Shown: one piece after another, positions 7,629 to 15,643 of the stretch
How positions within the stretch are numbered: the first letter of the stretch is position 1
Layout of the letters: the number at the start of each line of letters is the position of its first letter
DNA from: Mycobacterium paraseoulense
GTDB lineage: Bacteria; Actinomycetota; Actinomycetes; Mycobacteriales; Mycobacteriaceae
NCBI RefSeq assembly: GCF_010731655.1
Contig: NZ_AP022619.1
Span: 1,612,001-1,676,000, forward strand
DNA length: 64,000 bases
Direction: 5' to 3'
Program-made: the position numbers and the translations under genes
The notes under the pieces: generated by a model
Databases searched by the model: none
The model's input: the letters and a program-made list of their open reading frames with translations, nothing else
Told to the model about the DNA's origin: nothing

Positions 7629-8768
7629 GTGACCAAGATCTGGGCGAATTCCGGTGACTCGCACTTTCTGGAGCCCGACGACCTCTGGCAGTCCCGGCTG
7701 CCGAAGCGGCTGGCCGAGTTGTGCCCGCGCTCGGAAAAGGATTCCGACGGTGAGTACGAGACCGTCTACGTCGACGGTCAGATCTTCCGGCGCAAGCTCC
7801 CATCGTCGGCGATGGTCGCCTTCGCCGAGCTGAGCTCGAAGCCGCAGGGGGTGCGAGATGCCCGTGCGCGGCTCGGCGACCTGGACGCCGAAGGCGTCTG
7901 GGGGGAGGTCATCTTCCCCTCACTGGGAATGTGGGGTTCGACGTTCCGCACGCCGGAGTTGCTCAAGGCGTGCATGCGGGCCAGCAATGAGTGGGCGCTT
8001 GAGGAGATTGCGGCGGTCTCGCCCCGGTATGTGGTGACCGCGCAGGTGTCGACCCTGGTCGTCGAGGACGCCATCGAGGAGTTGCAGTGGGCGGCCGACA
8101 AGTCCTACAAGGCGGTGTTTCTGCCGACGATGCCGCACCCTAGTGCTCCGGACTGGCACCGTAAGGAATGGGAGCCGTTCTGGGCCGCCGCCGAAGAGGC
8201 CGGCGTGGTGATCGCCTTCCACATCGGCACCGATCCGGTGCCCGTCGAGGCCGGTAACAGTGCGAGCGGCGGCGCAGGTCAGGTGTACCGCGGTCCGGGT
8301 GGGGCGATCATGAACTACGCGGAGACGACGTTCTCCGGGCAGCGGGCCGCCATGAAGATGGTGGCCTCGGGTGCGCTGGACCGGCATCCGAATTTGAAGG
8401 TGCTGATTTCCGAGGGCGGCGCGACGTGGGTTCCGTTCCTGGGTGACCGCTTGGTCGAGGGGTATCGCCAACACCATATCGCGGTGCGGCCCAAGCTCAG
8501 CCGCAGCCCGAAGGAGATTCTCTACAGCCAGGTCTATGCATCGTTTCAGCACGATGAAACCGCGGTCGCTGCCTTTGAGCACATGGGGTACCGCAATGTC
8601 ATGTTCGGTAGCGACTATCCCCACATGGAGGGCACGTTTGGCCACACGCAGGACACCCTGAAGACGCTGTTCGACGGGGTCAGCGACGACACACGTTTGC
8701 GCATCACGCAGGGCGCGTTCTTCGAGCTATTCCCCGATGTACCGCCTATCCCAGCCGAAAGCATCTGA
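7629..8768 (+). CDS. Amidohydrolase, PF04909 family, first gene of aldolase operon
   Basis: This 379-residue amidohydrolase_2 protein shows the D-x-H metal motif near the N-terminus (NSGDSHFLEP), a central His (IAFHIGTDP), and GSDYPHMEG near the C-terminus, with SEGGATWVP before it. The GTG at 7629 is chosen because GGAGG lies five bases upstream and the family begins at about this point; an in-frame ATG at 7587 would add 14 residues without a Shine-Dalgarno. The next gene starts 4 bp after its stop, so it heads an operon with an Ltp2-like protein, a DUF35 protein, a small Cys protein and a DUF2889 protein. Hydrolysis or decarboxylation of an intermediate in the same pathway is inferred. Confidence 0.88.
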   Translation: MTKIWANSGDSHFLEPDDLWQSRLPKRLAELCPRSEKDSDGEYETVYVDGQIFRRKLPSSAMVAFAELSSKPQGVRDARARLGDLDAEGVWGEVIFPSLGMWGSTFRTPELLKACMRASNEWALEEIAAVSPRYVVTAQVSTLVVEDAIEELQWAADKSYKAVFLPTMPHPSAPDWHRKEWEPFWAAAEEAGVVIAFHIGTDPVPVEAGNSASGGAGQVYRGPGGAIMNYAETTFSGQRAAMKMVASGALDRHPNLKVLISEGGATWVPFLGDRLVEGYRQHHIAVRPKLSRSPKEILYSQVYASFQHDETAVAAFEHMGYRNVMFGSDYPHMEGTFGHTQDTLKTLFDGVSDDTRLRITQGAFFELFPDVPPIPAESI

Positions 8769-8772
8769 ACCA

Positions 8773-9972
8773 GTGTCGAATTCGAACGGACTGCGTGACG
8801 TCGCCATCGTCGGTATCGGTGCAACCCCGTACTACAAGCGCGGCGGATCACTTCCTAAGACGACCACCGAACTCGCCGGGGAGGCGATCCTGGCCGCCTG
8901 TGAGGATGCCGGGCTGTCCGTCCGCGATGTCGACGGCTTCGCCTACTACTCGGGTGCCAGCGCGGGCTACACCGAGAAGATGGACACCGGTGATTTCGTC
9001 GAAACCCTCGGTATTCCCGAGGTCCGGTTCACCGCAGCGCTGACGGCGGGGGGTGGCGGTTCGGCCGGGGCGATCGGACTGGCGCGGGCGGCCATTGTCG
9101 CCGGCGATGCTTCCGTCGTGGTCACTGTGATGGCGCTGCAACAGTCCAAACAGCGTCTCGGATCGGTGTTTTCGGCGATGGAGCCCGATCCGATCAACTC
9201 GTTCCTGCAGCCGTCGGGTCTGTTCGGCCCGGGTCAGCTGATGTCGGTGTTGGCGCGCCGGCATATGCATCTGTACGGCACGCGGCGCGAGGCGTTCGCC
9301 GAGATCGCGATCTCGACGCGGGCGAATGCGCTGAACCGGCCCAAGGCGATGCACCGGCAGCCGCTCACCCTCGATGACTACTTCAATGCGCGGATGATCG
9401 CAGACCCGTTGTGTCTCTATGACTTCTGCCAGGAGACCGACGGTGCGGTCGCCGTCATCACGACGAGCGCCGACCGCGCGCGCGACCTTCGTCAGCCACC
9501 AGTTCCGGTGATCGCCGCCGCCCATGGTGGAGTCAAGGATTGGGGTCGGGCGTTCGCGTGGATGGGCATGCCCGACGAATACTTCGCGTCCTCGGGAAAC
9601 AAGCCGATCGCCGAGCGGCTCTACCGCCAGGCCGGAGTCACCTCTGAAGACATCGACGTGGCACTGCTATACGACCACTTCACCCCGATGGTGCTGATGC
9701 AACTCGAGGACTATGGGTTCTGCGAGAAAGGCGAGGGCGGCGCGTTCGTGGAGAGCGGAGCGATTCGCTATGACGGTGGCTCCATTCCACTCAACACCCA
9801 CGGCGGCCAGCTGTCGGAGGCCTACATCATCGGTATGACCCACATCATGGAAGGAGTCGAGCAGATGCGCGGCACCGCCATCAACCAGGTGCCCGACGCC
9901 GAACTCGCGCTAGTCACCGGCGGTCCGGCCAGTCTGCCCGTCAGCGGCCTCATCCTGGGTCGGGCAGCATGA
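8773..9972 (+). CDS. Thiolase-fold lipid-transfer protein, Ltp2-like (probable acyl-CoA retro-aldolase subunit)
   Basis: This 399-residue protein has the thiolase fold (DVAIVGIGATPYYKRGG at the start), but where thiolases carry the nucleophilic Cys (for example ENACATG) it has the Gly-rich TAGGGGSAGAIGLA. The C-terminal motif LNTHGGQLSEAY-IIGMTHI matches the Ltp2 group, which cleaves beta-hydroxyacyl-CoA side chains by retro-aldol reaction with a DUF35 partner. That partner gene follows with a 4-bp overlap. GTG at 8773 is preferred because it starts just after the upstream stop; an ATG at 8737 would overlap the amidohydrolase by 32 bp. The inferred role is C-C bond cleavage of a CoA-bound side chain or ring fragment, not thiolysis. 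Confidence 0.87.
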   Translation: MSNSNGLRDVAIVGIGATPYYKRGGSLPKTTTELAGEAILAACEDAGLSVRDVDGFAYYSGASAGYTEKMDTGDFVETLGIPEVRFTAALTAGGGGSAGAIGLARAAIVAGDASVVVTVMALQQSKQRLGSVFSAMEPDPINSFLQPSGLFGPGQLMSVLARRHMHLYGTRREAFAEIAISTRANALNRPKAMHRQPLTLDDYFNARMIADPLCLYDFCQETDGAVAVITTSADRARDLRQPPVPVIAAAHGGVKDWGRAFAWMGMPDEYFASSGNKPIAERLYRQAGVTSEDIDVALLYDHFTPMVLMQLEDYGFCEKGEGGAFVESGAIRYDGGSIPLNTHGGQLSEAYIIGMTHIMEGVEQMRGTAINQVPDAELALVTGGPASLPVSGLILGRAA

Positions 9973-10418
9973 GCGCTCCTCCGGCGACGCTGGCGACAAC
10001 CCTTCCCGGGGAACATGTTCGGATCGCCGTCAACAAAGACACCGAACCGTTCTGGCACGCAGCCAAAGAAGGGCGACTGGTCGCGCCCCAGTGCGCCGAC
10101 TGCGGCAACTTCCGGCTCCCGCCCACACCATTCTGCCCTGAATGCCAGTCCACTGCCGTCAACTGGGTTCAGCTCTGTGGCGAGGCGACGGTGTACAGCT
10201 TCGCAGTCGTGCATGGCATCCCCGGCATGCCTGAGCTGACGTTGGTACCAGCGGTCGTCGACCTGCCCGACGCGCCGGGTGCCCGGCTGGTGAGCAACGT
10301 CGTCGACATCGCGCCGACCGACGTGACGATCGGAATGGCTCTGCGCGTGGACTTTTCGCCGATCGCGGACGGCTGGATGCTTCCGGTATTTCGAGCCGCC
10401 GATGTTCCGAAGGAGTGA
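9969..10418 (+). CDS. DUF35 zinc-ribbon/OB-fold partner of the Ltp2-like protein
   Basis: This 149-residue protein shows a rubredoxin-like zinc ribbon, CADC (about residues 41-44) and CPEC (about 56-59), followed by an OB-fold with the typical GEATVYSFAVVHG strand and VSNVVD. DUF35 proteins of this size bind thiolase-fold proteins and complete their active sites, as ChsH2-type domains do for Ltp2. Its ATG overlaps the stop of the Ltp2-like gene (ATGA), which points to translational coupling and a stoichiometric complex. A six-base gap leads to the next small gene. Confidence 0.9.
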   Translation: MSAPPATLATTLPGEHVRIAVNKDTEPFWHAAKEGRLVAPQCADCGNFRLPPTPFCPECQSTAVNWVQLCGEATVYSFAVVHGIPGMPELTLVPAVVDLPDAPGARLVSNVVDIAPTDVTIGMALRVDFSPIADGWMLPVFRAADVPKE

Positions 10419-10424
10419 GGCGGC

Positions 10425-10637
10425 ATGGCTGACGACGAAAGCGCTCTGCACGAGAAACCACTCGAATTCCTCACCAGCATCGCCAACACCGGTGGCGACT
10501 GTGACGGACAGGTCATTCTGCCCGACAACGGGCACTTCCGTGCATGGTGCACGTGCGGCAACTGGAGCGTCGAGGTCGACGACTCCCAAGAAGGCCTCAG
10601 GCTGGCACGCATCCACACCCGTCACACGCCGGACTGA
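10425..10637 (+). CDS. Small cysteine-containing hypothetical protein
   Basis: This 70-residue acidic protein contains the motif CTCGNW (residues about 42-47) plus one more Cys at about 26 and a His-rich C-terminus (ARIHTRHTPD). It starts 6 bp after the DUF35 gene with GTGAGGCGGC before the ATG, so it is part of the same operon. There is no signal peptide or membrane segment. The two-Cys CxC centre and the nearby His residues could bind a metal or form a small domain resembling a Zn-finger, but I do not recognise a named family. Codon use and spacing support a real gene. Confidence 0.65.
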   Translation: MADDESALHEKPLEFLTSIANTGGDCDGQVILPDNGHFRAWCTCGNWSVEVDDSQEGLRLARIHTRHTPD

Positions 10638-10670
10638 CAAGGGCTGGGACGGCGAACTCGTGACGCGGCC

Positions 10671-11693
10671 ATGAGGGCGAGCGACCTGGGCACACCCCAT
10701 ATCGGGATGCATCCGCTGCACGGTATACACGCGCCGACGAAGGGCACACCGGCGCGGCAATTGGGTTCGGTGCGGCGAACGAGTTCTATTGACATAACCC
10801 GTGAACCGGGCTCGCTAGACCCTGTGCACCTATCTGGGCGGGCACGCGACCTCATGACCGCGCACGACGGTACCACCATCGAGCTCGGCGACGCCCGGAT
10901 ACGGGCGACCGTCGAGGCGGTCGCCCGCGTGGTCCAGTACATTGACCTCGAACCGCGCGTCGCGGGCATGCATCTGGCCGGCGCCCCGGCGATGAGTGGT
11001 TTCCGAGCCGCGGTCGACAAGACGGCCCCCGAACTAAGGCAGCGACGCGACTTGCGCTACACGTTGCTTGACGACGTCCCGGTCGCCACGCTGATCTCCG
11101 GACATGCGTTGTCTGCATCCGGCGCACTGGGAAACGGCGTTACATCGGGCTATCTGCCCGTCGCCGACCGGTGCGCCGGCTTCGTGACCGGCGGTCTGCT
11201 GATGACCTCGTTCGAGACAGGGGATCCCGCCGTCGTGACCGGTCCGCCGGCGCCGAGCCTCGAAGACCCCAACGACCCGCTGGCTTGGCACGAGTTGACA
11301 GCGCTTCCTGTTCACGGGATGCGCCGTCGCCGCAGGCTGGACGTCCACCAAGGGTCGGATAGTCGGGAAATGGTGATCGATGCGATGTTTCGCGACACTT
11401 ATGTCCGGGCCGACGGTACGGAAACCATCATCCACGAGTACACGATCGAGGCAGCGGTGGATCTCGATACCGAGACCATCCTGCGCTCGGAGGCCGTACC
11501 CCGGGTACTCCCCTGGCAGGAATGTCCGGGCGCCGTCGCCAGCGCGACCCGCCTCGCCGGCATGAGGTTAAACGAATTGCACACCCGTGTGCGTCACGAG
11601 CTCCATGGTACGACGACGTGTACGCACCTCAACGACCTGCTACGCAGCATCGCCGACGCCGAGGCACTGGTCTCGCTGCTCTCCGCCGGCTGA
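10671..11693 (+). CDS. DUF2889 family protein
   Basis: This 340-residue protein has its C-terminal two thirds matching the DUF2889 pattern, with RRRRLDVHQ-type N-terminal strand, YTIEAAVDLDTETILRSEA, and the diagnostic TTTCTHLNDLLRSIADAEAL near the end. DUF2889 proteins are often found beside CoA-dependent catabolic genes and have no established reaction. The gene follows the small Cys protein by 33 bp on the same strand and closes the operon; the convergent SDR gene ends 15 bp later. The true start may lie downstream of 10671, since the first 50 residues look unconserved. The function is unknown. Confidence 0.8.
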   Translation: MRASDLGTPHIGMHPLHGIHAPTKGTPARQLGSVRRTSSIDITREPGSLDPVHLSGRARDLMTAHDGTTIELGDARIRATVEAVARVVQYIDLEPRVAGMHLAGAPAMSGFRAAVDKTAPELRQRRDLRYTLLDDVPVATLISGHALSASGALGNGVTSGYLPVADRCAGFVTGGLLMTSFETGDPAVVTGPPAPSLEDPNDPLAWHELTALPVHGMRRRRRLDVHQGSDSREMVIDAMFRDTYVRADGTETIIHEYTIEAAVDLDTETILRSEAVPRVLPWQECPGAVASATRLAGMRLNELHTRVRHELHGTTTCTHLNDLLRSIADAEALVSLLSAG

Positions 11694-11707
11694 AATCTCC
11701 CGTCGGG

Positions 11708-12493
11708 TCAGCCTTTCGGGTGAGCCACCCCGATGGTCAACCCACCTTCAAGAGCCATCGCCATGCCCACTGCATAGCTTGCCGCTGGCGAACACAGCCA
11801 CAGCACACCCTCGGCGACTTCATCCACTTCGGCCATGCGCCCCAACGGAATCGCATGGGTGGCGGCGGCTTCAGCCGACGGGTCACCTTGAAACCACAAC
11901 GCCATCAACGGTGTGTTCGTCGCACCCGGACACACAGCGTTGATGCGCAGGCCATTCGGGGCGTATTCCATTGCGGCCGTTCGGGTTAGCCCGATGACGG
12001 CATGCTTTGCCGCGACGTAGGCGGCGATGCCCGGCACGGCCTGTAAGCCCGCATCCGAGGAGATGTTCACAATGGCCCCACCACCAGCGGCATCCATGTG
12101 CGGGATCTCGTATTTCATACAGTAAAAGACCGCACTGAGATCGAGATCCAGCACGCGATGCCAACCATCGAGCGGAATTTCCGCCGTCGGCCCGACGGGC
12201 CCAGTGATCCCAGCGTTATTGACCGCGAAATCCAGTCGCTGGTAGACGTCCACGGCCTCGTCGACCATTCGCTTCACTTGTTCGGGATCTGTGACGTCGC
12301 AGAGCGCAAAACGCGCTGTCCCACCCGCGCTCACGATATCGTCGACGATTCGCTGGCCCGCCTCGGCGTCGATGTCAGCCAACGTCACCGCCGCGCCGCG
12401 CGAAGCGAACATCCTGGCCACACCTTCACCGATGCCCGACGATGCGCCAGTCACCAAACCTGCTGTGCCGCTGTGCATGCCATGTTCAGCCAT
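11708..12493 (-). CDS. SDR-family NAD(P)-dependent oxidoreductase
   Basis: This 261-residue classical short-chain dehydrogenase has TGASSGIG (about residues 15-22), NNAG (about 91-94), catalytic Ser in NISSDAG, and Y-x3-K in YVAAK. Residues after the first beta-strand (ADIDAEAG) include the acidic end typical of NAD-preferring enzymes. Its start overlaps the P450 stop by 8 bp, so the two are translationally coupled: a P450 hydroxylation followed by alcohol oxidation is the simplest reading. The substrate is unknown. Confidence 0.9.
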   Translation of the reverse strand: MAEHGMHSGTAGLVTGASSGIGEGVARMFASRGAAVTLADIDAEAGQRIVDDIVSAGGTARFALCDVTDPEQVKRMVDEAVDVYQRLDFAVNNAGITGPVGPTAEIPLDGWHRVLDLDLSAVFYCMKYEIPHMDAAGGGAIVNISSDAGLQAVPGIAAYVAAKHAVIGLTRTAAMEYAPNGLRINAVCPGATNTPLMALWFQGDPSAEAAATHAIPLGRMAEVDEVAEGVLWLCSPAASYAVGMAMALEGGLTIGVAHPKG

Positions 12494-13700
12494 CTGAGAG
12501 CCTAGGACCTACTGGGCCGTCGAACTGCATCTGCACGGCTGTCCACGTTCGAAACATCGCACCGGGTACCCGTTCAGGCGTGAAGCCGTCCGCGAGGCGC
12601 AGCCGAGGAAGACGCCGATAAAGTGTCTTGAGTCCGATTGCGGTTTCGGCGCGCGCCAAGGGCGCGCCAATGCAGTAATGGATACCATGGCCGAACGCGA
12701 AATGCGGAGGCAGTTCGCCCCAAGCGCGGTCAACTTTAAATGAGTCGGGGTCGTCGTAGCGGTCGGGGTCATGGTTAGCGGCAAGGTAATTCGCGAAGAC
12801 CCGGTCCCCTGCCTTGAGGCTGACCCCGCCCAGCTCGGTGGATTGTGTTACACCGCGAAAATTCCCTCCGACGGGGCAGTCGAATCGTAAACCTTCCTCG
12901 ATCGTGGACTCGACAAGTCCGTCGAGGTCAGCCAGTAGTTTGGCCTTCTCCGCGGGATTGGTTTCGATCAGCCAAACGGTGTTGGAGATGGCGATGGAGG
13001 TAGTCCCGTTGCCCGCGCCCAATAGAAGACGCACCATCGCGGCGGCCTCCAACCTGGTGAATCTCTTGCCATCGACTTCGGCGTACAGGATTGAGCTCAG
13101 CAGATCATCGGTCGGGACAGTCTCTCGGATACGGAACTGCTCGTAAACGTAGTCAATGAACTGCTGCATGACCTGGGTGGTTTCCTGGCTGGCTTGCTCC
13201 TCTGCCAGTAGCGCCTCGACGCGCTCGGTCAGATCCATGAACAGATCACGGTCCTGTACCGGGACGCCGAGGATCTCAGCGACGATCGTCGAGGGCAGAG
13301 GTCGGCCGAATTGGCGTCGAAGCTCAAAAGTGTTGCCTTGGGCCGCGATAGCGTCTACGAGGTCGTCGGCGACCGCCTGGATGTGGGTGACGCGTTCGTT
13401 CATTTGCGCCTTCGAGAACGCTTTGGCCACCAGTTGTCGATGGGTCCGATGGGCCGGGGGATCGGCGAACTCCAAAACGCGTTCGCCCACTGGCTCGGGA
13501 CCACGCGGGAGCACACCCATCTCGTTGGAGAAGACGTCGTGACGGCGCAACAGTTGCCGGATGAGGTGTGGCTCACTGACTTGGTGGTAGACGAATCCGC
13601 CGACGTCGACGCGTTCCACCGGGCAATGCTGGCGATCCTTCGCCAAAGCCTCCCACGGTTCTGCGGACATATCGGTCATGACATTGAAATGCACCATCAC
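12486..13700 (-). CDS. Cytochrome P450 with an altered I-helix
   Basis: This 404-residue bacterial class I P450 has the heme-binding motif FGHGIHYCIGAP with Cys343, the K-helix ExxR in EEGLR, and the I-helix segment LLLGAGNGTTS (228-235). The acidic residue that normally precedes the conserved Thr (AGNETT in many mycobacterial enzymes) is Gly232, encoded by GGG at 13005-13007. That residue takes part in proton delivery for O2 activation, so activity may be reduced or changed. No ferredoxin or reductase gene is adjacent. A 13-bp-arm palindrome lies directly before the start codon and a TetR gene lies upstream, which suggests repression of the P450-SDR pair. Confidence 0.92.
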   Translation of the reverse strand: MMVHFNVMTDMSAEPWEALAKDRQHCPVERVDVGGFVYHQVSEPHLIRQLLRRHDVFSNEMGVLPRGPEPVGERVLEFADPPAHRTHRQLVAKAFSKAQMNERVTHIQAVADDLVDAIAAQGNTFELRRQFGRPLPSTIVAEILGVPVQDRDLFMDLTERVEALLAEEQASQETTQVMQQFIDYVYEQFRIRETVPTDDLLSSILYAEVDGKRFTRLEAAAMVRLLLGAGNGTTSIAISNTVWLIETNPAEKAKLLADLDGLVESTIEEGLRFDCPVGGNFRGVTQSTELGGVSLKAGDRVFANYLAANHDPDRYDDPDSFKVDRAWGELPPHFAFGHGIHYCIGAPLARAETAIGLKTLYRRLPRLRLADGFTPERVPGAMFRTWTAVQMQFDGPVGPRLSDG

Positions 13701-13704
13701 TATC

Positions 13705-13734
13705 CCTTTAATCAGTCGGCTGACTGATTAAAGG
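13705..13734. promoter_or_regulatory. Perfect 13-bp inverted repeat, probable TetR operator
   Basis: CCTTTAATCAGTC (13705-13717) and GACTGATTAAAGG (13722-13734) are perfect inverted copies separated by GGCT. The site starts 5 bp upstream of the P450 start codon and lies 49 bp after the end of the TetR gene, so a bound dimer would block P450-SDR expression. A terminator hairpin is less likely because the arms are AT-rich and abut the start codon. Confidence 0.7.
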
Positions 13735-13782
13735 TAAGTTGCACGTCACATCCACGTCAAGTGGCGTTTCGCATCACAGGGG

Positions 13783-14430
13783 TTACGGCCGGCGAATCAA
13801 CGTCCCATCCACCAGGTGCGCCGCTGCTTTCATGGCTGCGCTGAACCGGTCTGCCGACGTGCTCGCGGCCAAGTCGGTGAGACCGAGCATGATCGCGAAC
13901 AGCATGTCGGTGATCGCGGCGGAGTCCAGATCGTCGCGGAACTGGCCAGCACGCTGACCGCTGGCAACCAGATCGGCGACCAGCCGATGTTGTGCATCAT
14001 TAGCACGATCGTGCAGAGCACGAAGGTTTGGGTCCACTTCCCCGGCCACACCGATGGCGGCAACGAAAGACGCCAGATGCGGGTAAGTTTTCATTACTTC
14101 GACTCCGGCTTCTAGCCACGCAATGTATGCCTCGGAAAATGAAGTCTTCACGGTCGCCGCCGCGCGAAACTGCGTGATCACCGGTTCTGCCAGCTCAGTG
14201 AAGGTGGCGGTGACGAGTTCAACCTTGCTCGGGAAGTAGTAGAAGACAGTCCCGCCGGTGAGACCGGCCTCGCGCGCGATCTCACGCAATGTGGCTCGGG
14301 CATAGCCGCGTTCGGCAACATGCTTCATCGCCGTCACCATGATCCGGCGCCGGGTCTCCGCTCCGTCAGATCCCCGTGGGCGGCCGGGCCCAGTCGCTGC
14401 CCCTCGTGTTGTCTTGCGAGCCCGCGCCAT
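13783..14430 (-). CDS. TetR/AcrR-family regulator of the P450-SDR pair
   Basis: This is a TetR protein of about 215 residues. The DNA-binding domain includes RATLREIAREAGLTGGTVFYYF and then PSKVELV. The C-terminal domain contains a long helical stretch ending in LDSAAITDMLFAIMLGLTDLAA, a pattern seen in TetR_C_33-like proteins. ATG at 14430 (MARARKTT) is preferred; an ATG at 14445 would add five residues. It is codirectional with the P450 gene, 82 bp away, with the large palindrome between them. The likely target is that palindrome; the inducer is unknown. Confidence 0.9.
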   Translation of the reverse strand: MARARKTTRGAATGPGRPRGSDGAETRRRIMVTAMKHVAERGYARATLREIAREAGLTGGTVFYYFPSKVELVTATFTELAEPVITQFRAAATVKTSFSEAYIAWLEAGVEVMKTYPHLASFVAAIGVAGEVDPNLRALHDRANDAQHRLVADLVASGQRAGQFRDDLDSAAITDMLFAIMLGLTDLAASTSADRFSAAMKAAAHLVDGTLIRRP

Positions 14431-14445
14431 ACAGTGATCCTGCAC

Positions 14446-14799
14446 CAGCGTTTCAACGTCAGCGAGCCTGCCACGCCGATTTCCCGCGACGACGACAGGC
14501 GCGCCGAGACCACCGTCGGAAGGCCCCCACGGCGGGCTCCACGGGACGAGGACCGCTGCGTAGAAACACTCCCGCCGCGGTCAGCCGACGGCTATCCCAA
14601 CGTCGACTGTCGATTGGGAACCGTGCCCAGCTATGCCCGGGTGCTGTTCGTCGGCCGTGTCGAGCGTCCCGAAAGCAGCTACGTGAATCTATAGACAGAG
14701 GCACCCTGAGATCATTCGTACTAGTTGCGAAACCGCGACCGCAATCGACAGCTACGCAAGTCGTCTCAGGGGGAAAGACCCGACGTCTTGCAGCTGCGG
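14446..14799. other. Intergenic stretch without a recognisable gene
   Basis: These 354 bp separate the TetR gene from the next SDR gene. No frame shows a known family. The only structure seen is an 8-bp inverted repeat CCCTGAGA (14704-14711) and TCTCAGGG (14764-14771) with a 52-bp spacer, just downstream of the SDR gene that ends at 14800, which could be a weak terminator. Confidence 0.5.
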
Positions 14800-15636
14800 T
14801 CAGGCACCTTGCGCGGCCTGGTAGTCGGCGAGGGCCGCGCTGAGGTCGCTTATCGGCGCCCGCGCAGTGTACCCGCCATCGACGGCCATTAAGGATCCGG
14901 TGATCCATGCCGATGCGTCGGAGACAAGGAATGCCGCGGCCGCCGCGATGTCGTCGCCGACGCCTAGGCGCGGGATCGAGTTCACTCCCAACAATTCTGG
15001 CCCGGCTACGGGGTGGTTGGCCAGGAATTGAACGATGTCGCTCACCGGGACGTTCCCGACGATGATGGCGTTGGATCGAACGGATTGGCTGCCGAAGTCC
15101 ACGGCAACGCTACGGGTCAGGGCGTTCATCGCGCCCTTGGTCATGGCGTAGGTGGCTAGGCCGGCAACACCGGTCACCCCTGCCGCAGATGAGATGTTGA
15201 CGATCGATCCGCCGCCGGTCTTGACCATCGCATTGATGGCGTGCTTGCAACAATGAAACAGGCCCCAAATGCCAACGCGGATCATGGATTCGAAATTCTC
15301 GGCCGTTTGATAGGCGATGGGCACGTCGCCACCTGCCGCAGCAACGTCGGTGGGCGCGGCATTGTTGACGATCGCATCGAGGCGTCCGAACCGTGAGACG
15401 GTCTCCTCGACCGCGGACTGGACTTGGACTTCCACGCCGATGTCGGTGCGTATGAAGATTCCTGTGCCGCCTGCGGCGGTGATGTCTTTGGTGACTTGCT
15501 CGCCGCGCTCCACGTTGCGCCCGGTGACCACTACGGTCGCACCTTCGCGCCCGAAGTAGCGGCAAATGTCTGCGCCGATGCCGTTGGTGCCGCCGAAAAC
15601 AATGGTGACTTTGCCCTCGATGCTGATCTGGCTCAT
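14800..15636 (-). CDS. SDR-family oxidoreductase
   Basis: This 278-residue classical SDR has the cofactor motif FGGTNGIG (about residues 14-21), NNAA in place of NNAG (about 92-95), Ser in NISSAAG, and Y-x3-K in YAMTK. The VTGRN turn after beta-2 suggests NADP preference. It starts 7 bp after the DapB-like gene on the same strand, so the two form an operon with the VOC protein further upstream. The inferred role is oxidation or reduction of a hydroxy or keto group in the same catabolic route. Confidence 0.9.
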   Translation of the reverse strand: MSQISIEGKVTIVFGGTNGIGADICRYFGREGATVVVTGRNVERGEQVTKDITAAGGTGIFIRTDIGVEVQVQSAVEETVSRFGRLDAIVNNAAPTDVAAAGGDVPIAYQTAENFESMIRVGIWGLFHCCKHAINAMVKTGGGSIVNISSAAGVTGVAGLATYAMTKGAMNALTRSVAVDFGSQSVRSNAIIVGNVPVSDIVQFLANHPVAGPELLGVNSIPRLGVGDDIAAAAAFLVSDASAWITGSLMAVDGGYTARAPISDLSAALADYQAAQGA

Positions 15637-15643
15637 CGTGTCC

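Noticed and set aside
14320..14694. Plus-strand 124-codon frame
   Set aside because: Half of it overlaps the TetR gene in antisense and the rest has no recognisable motif.
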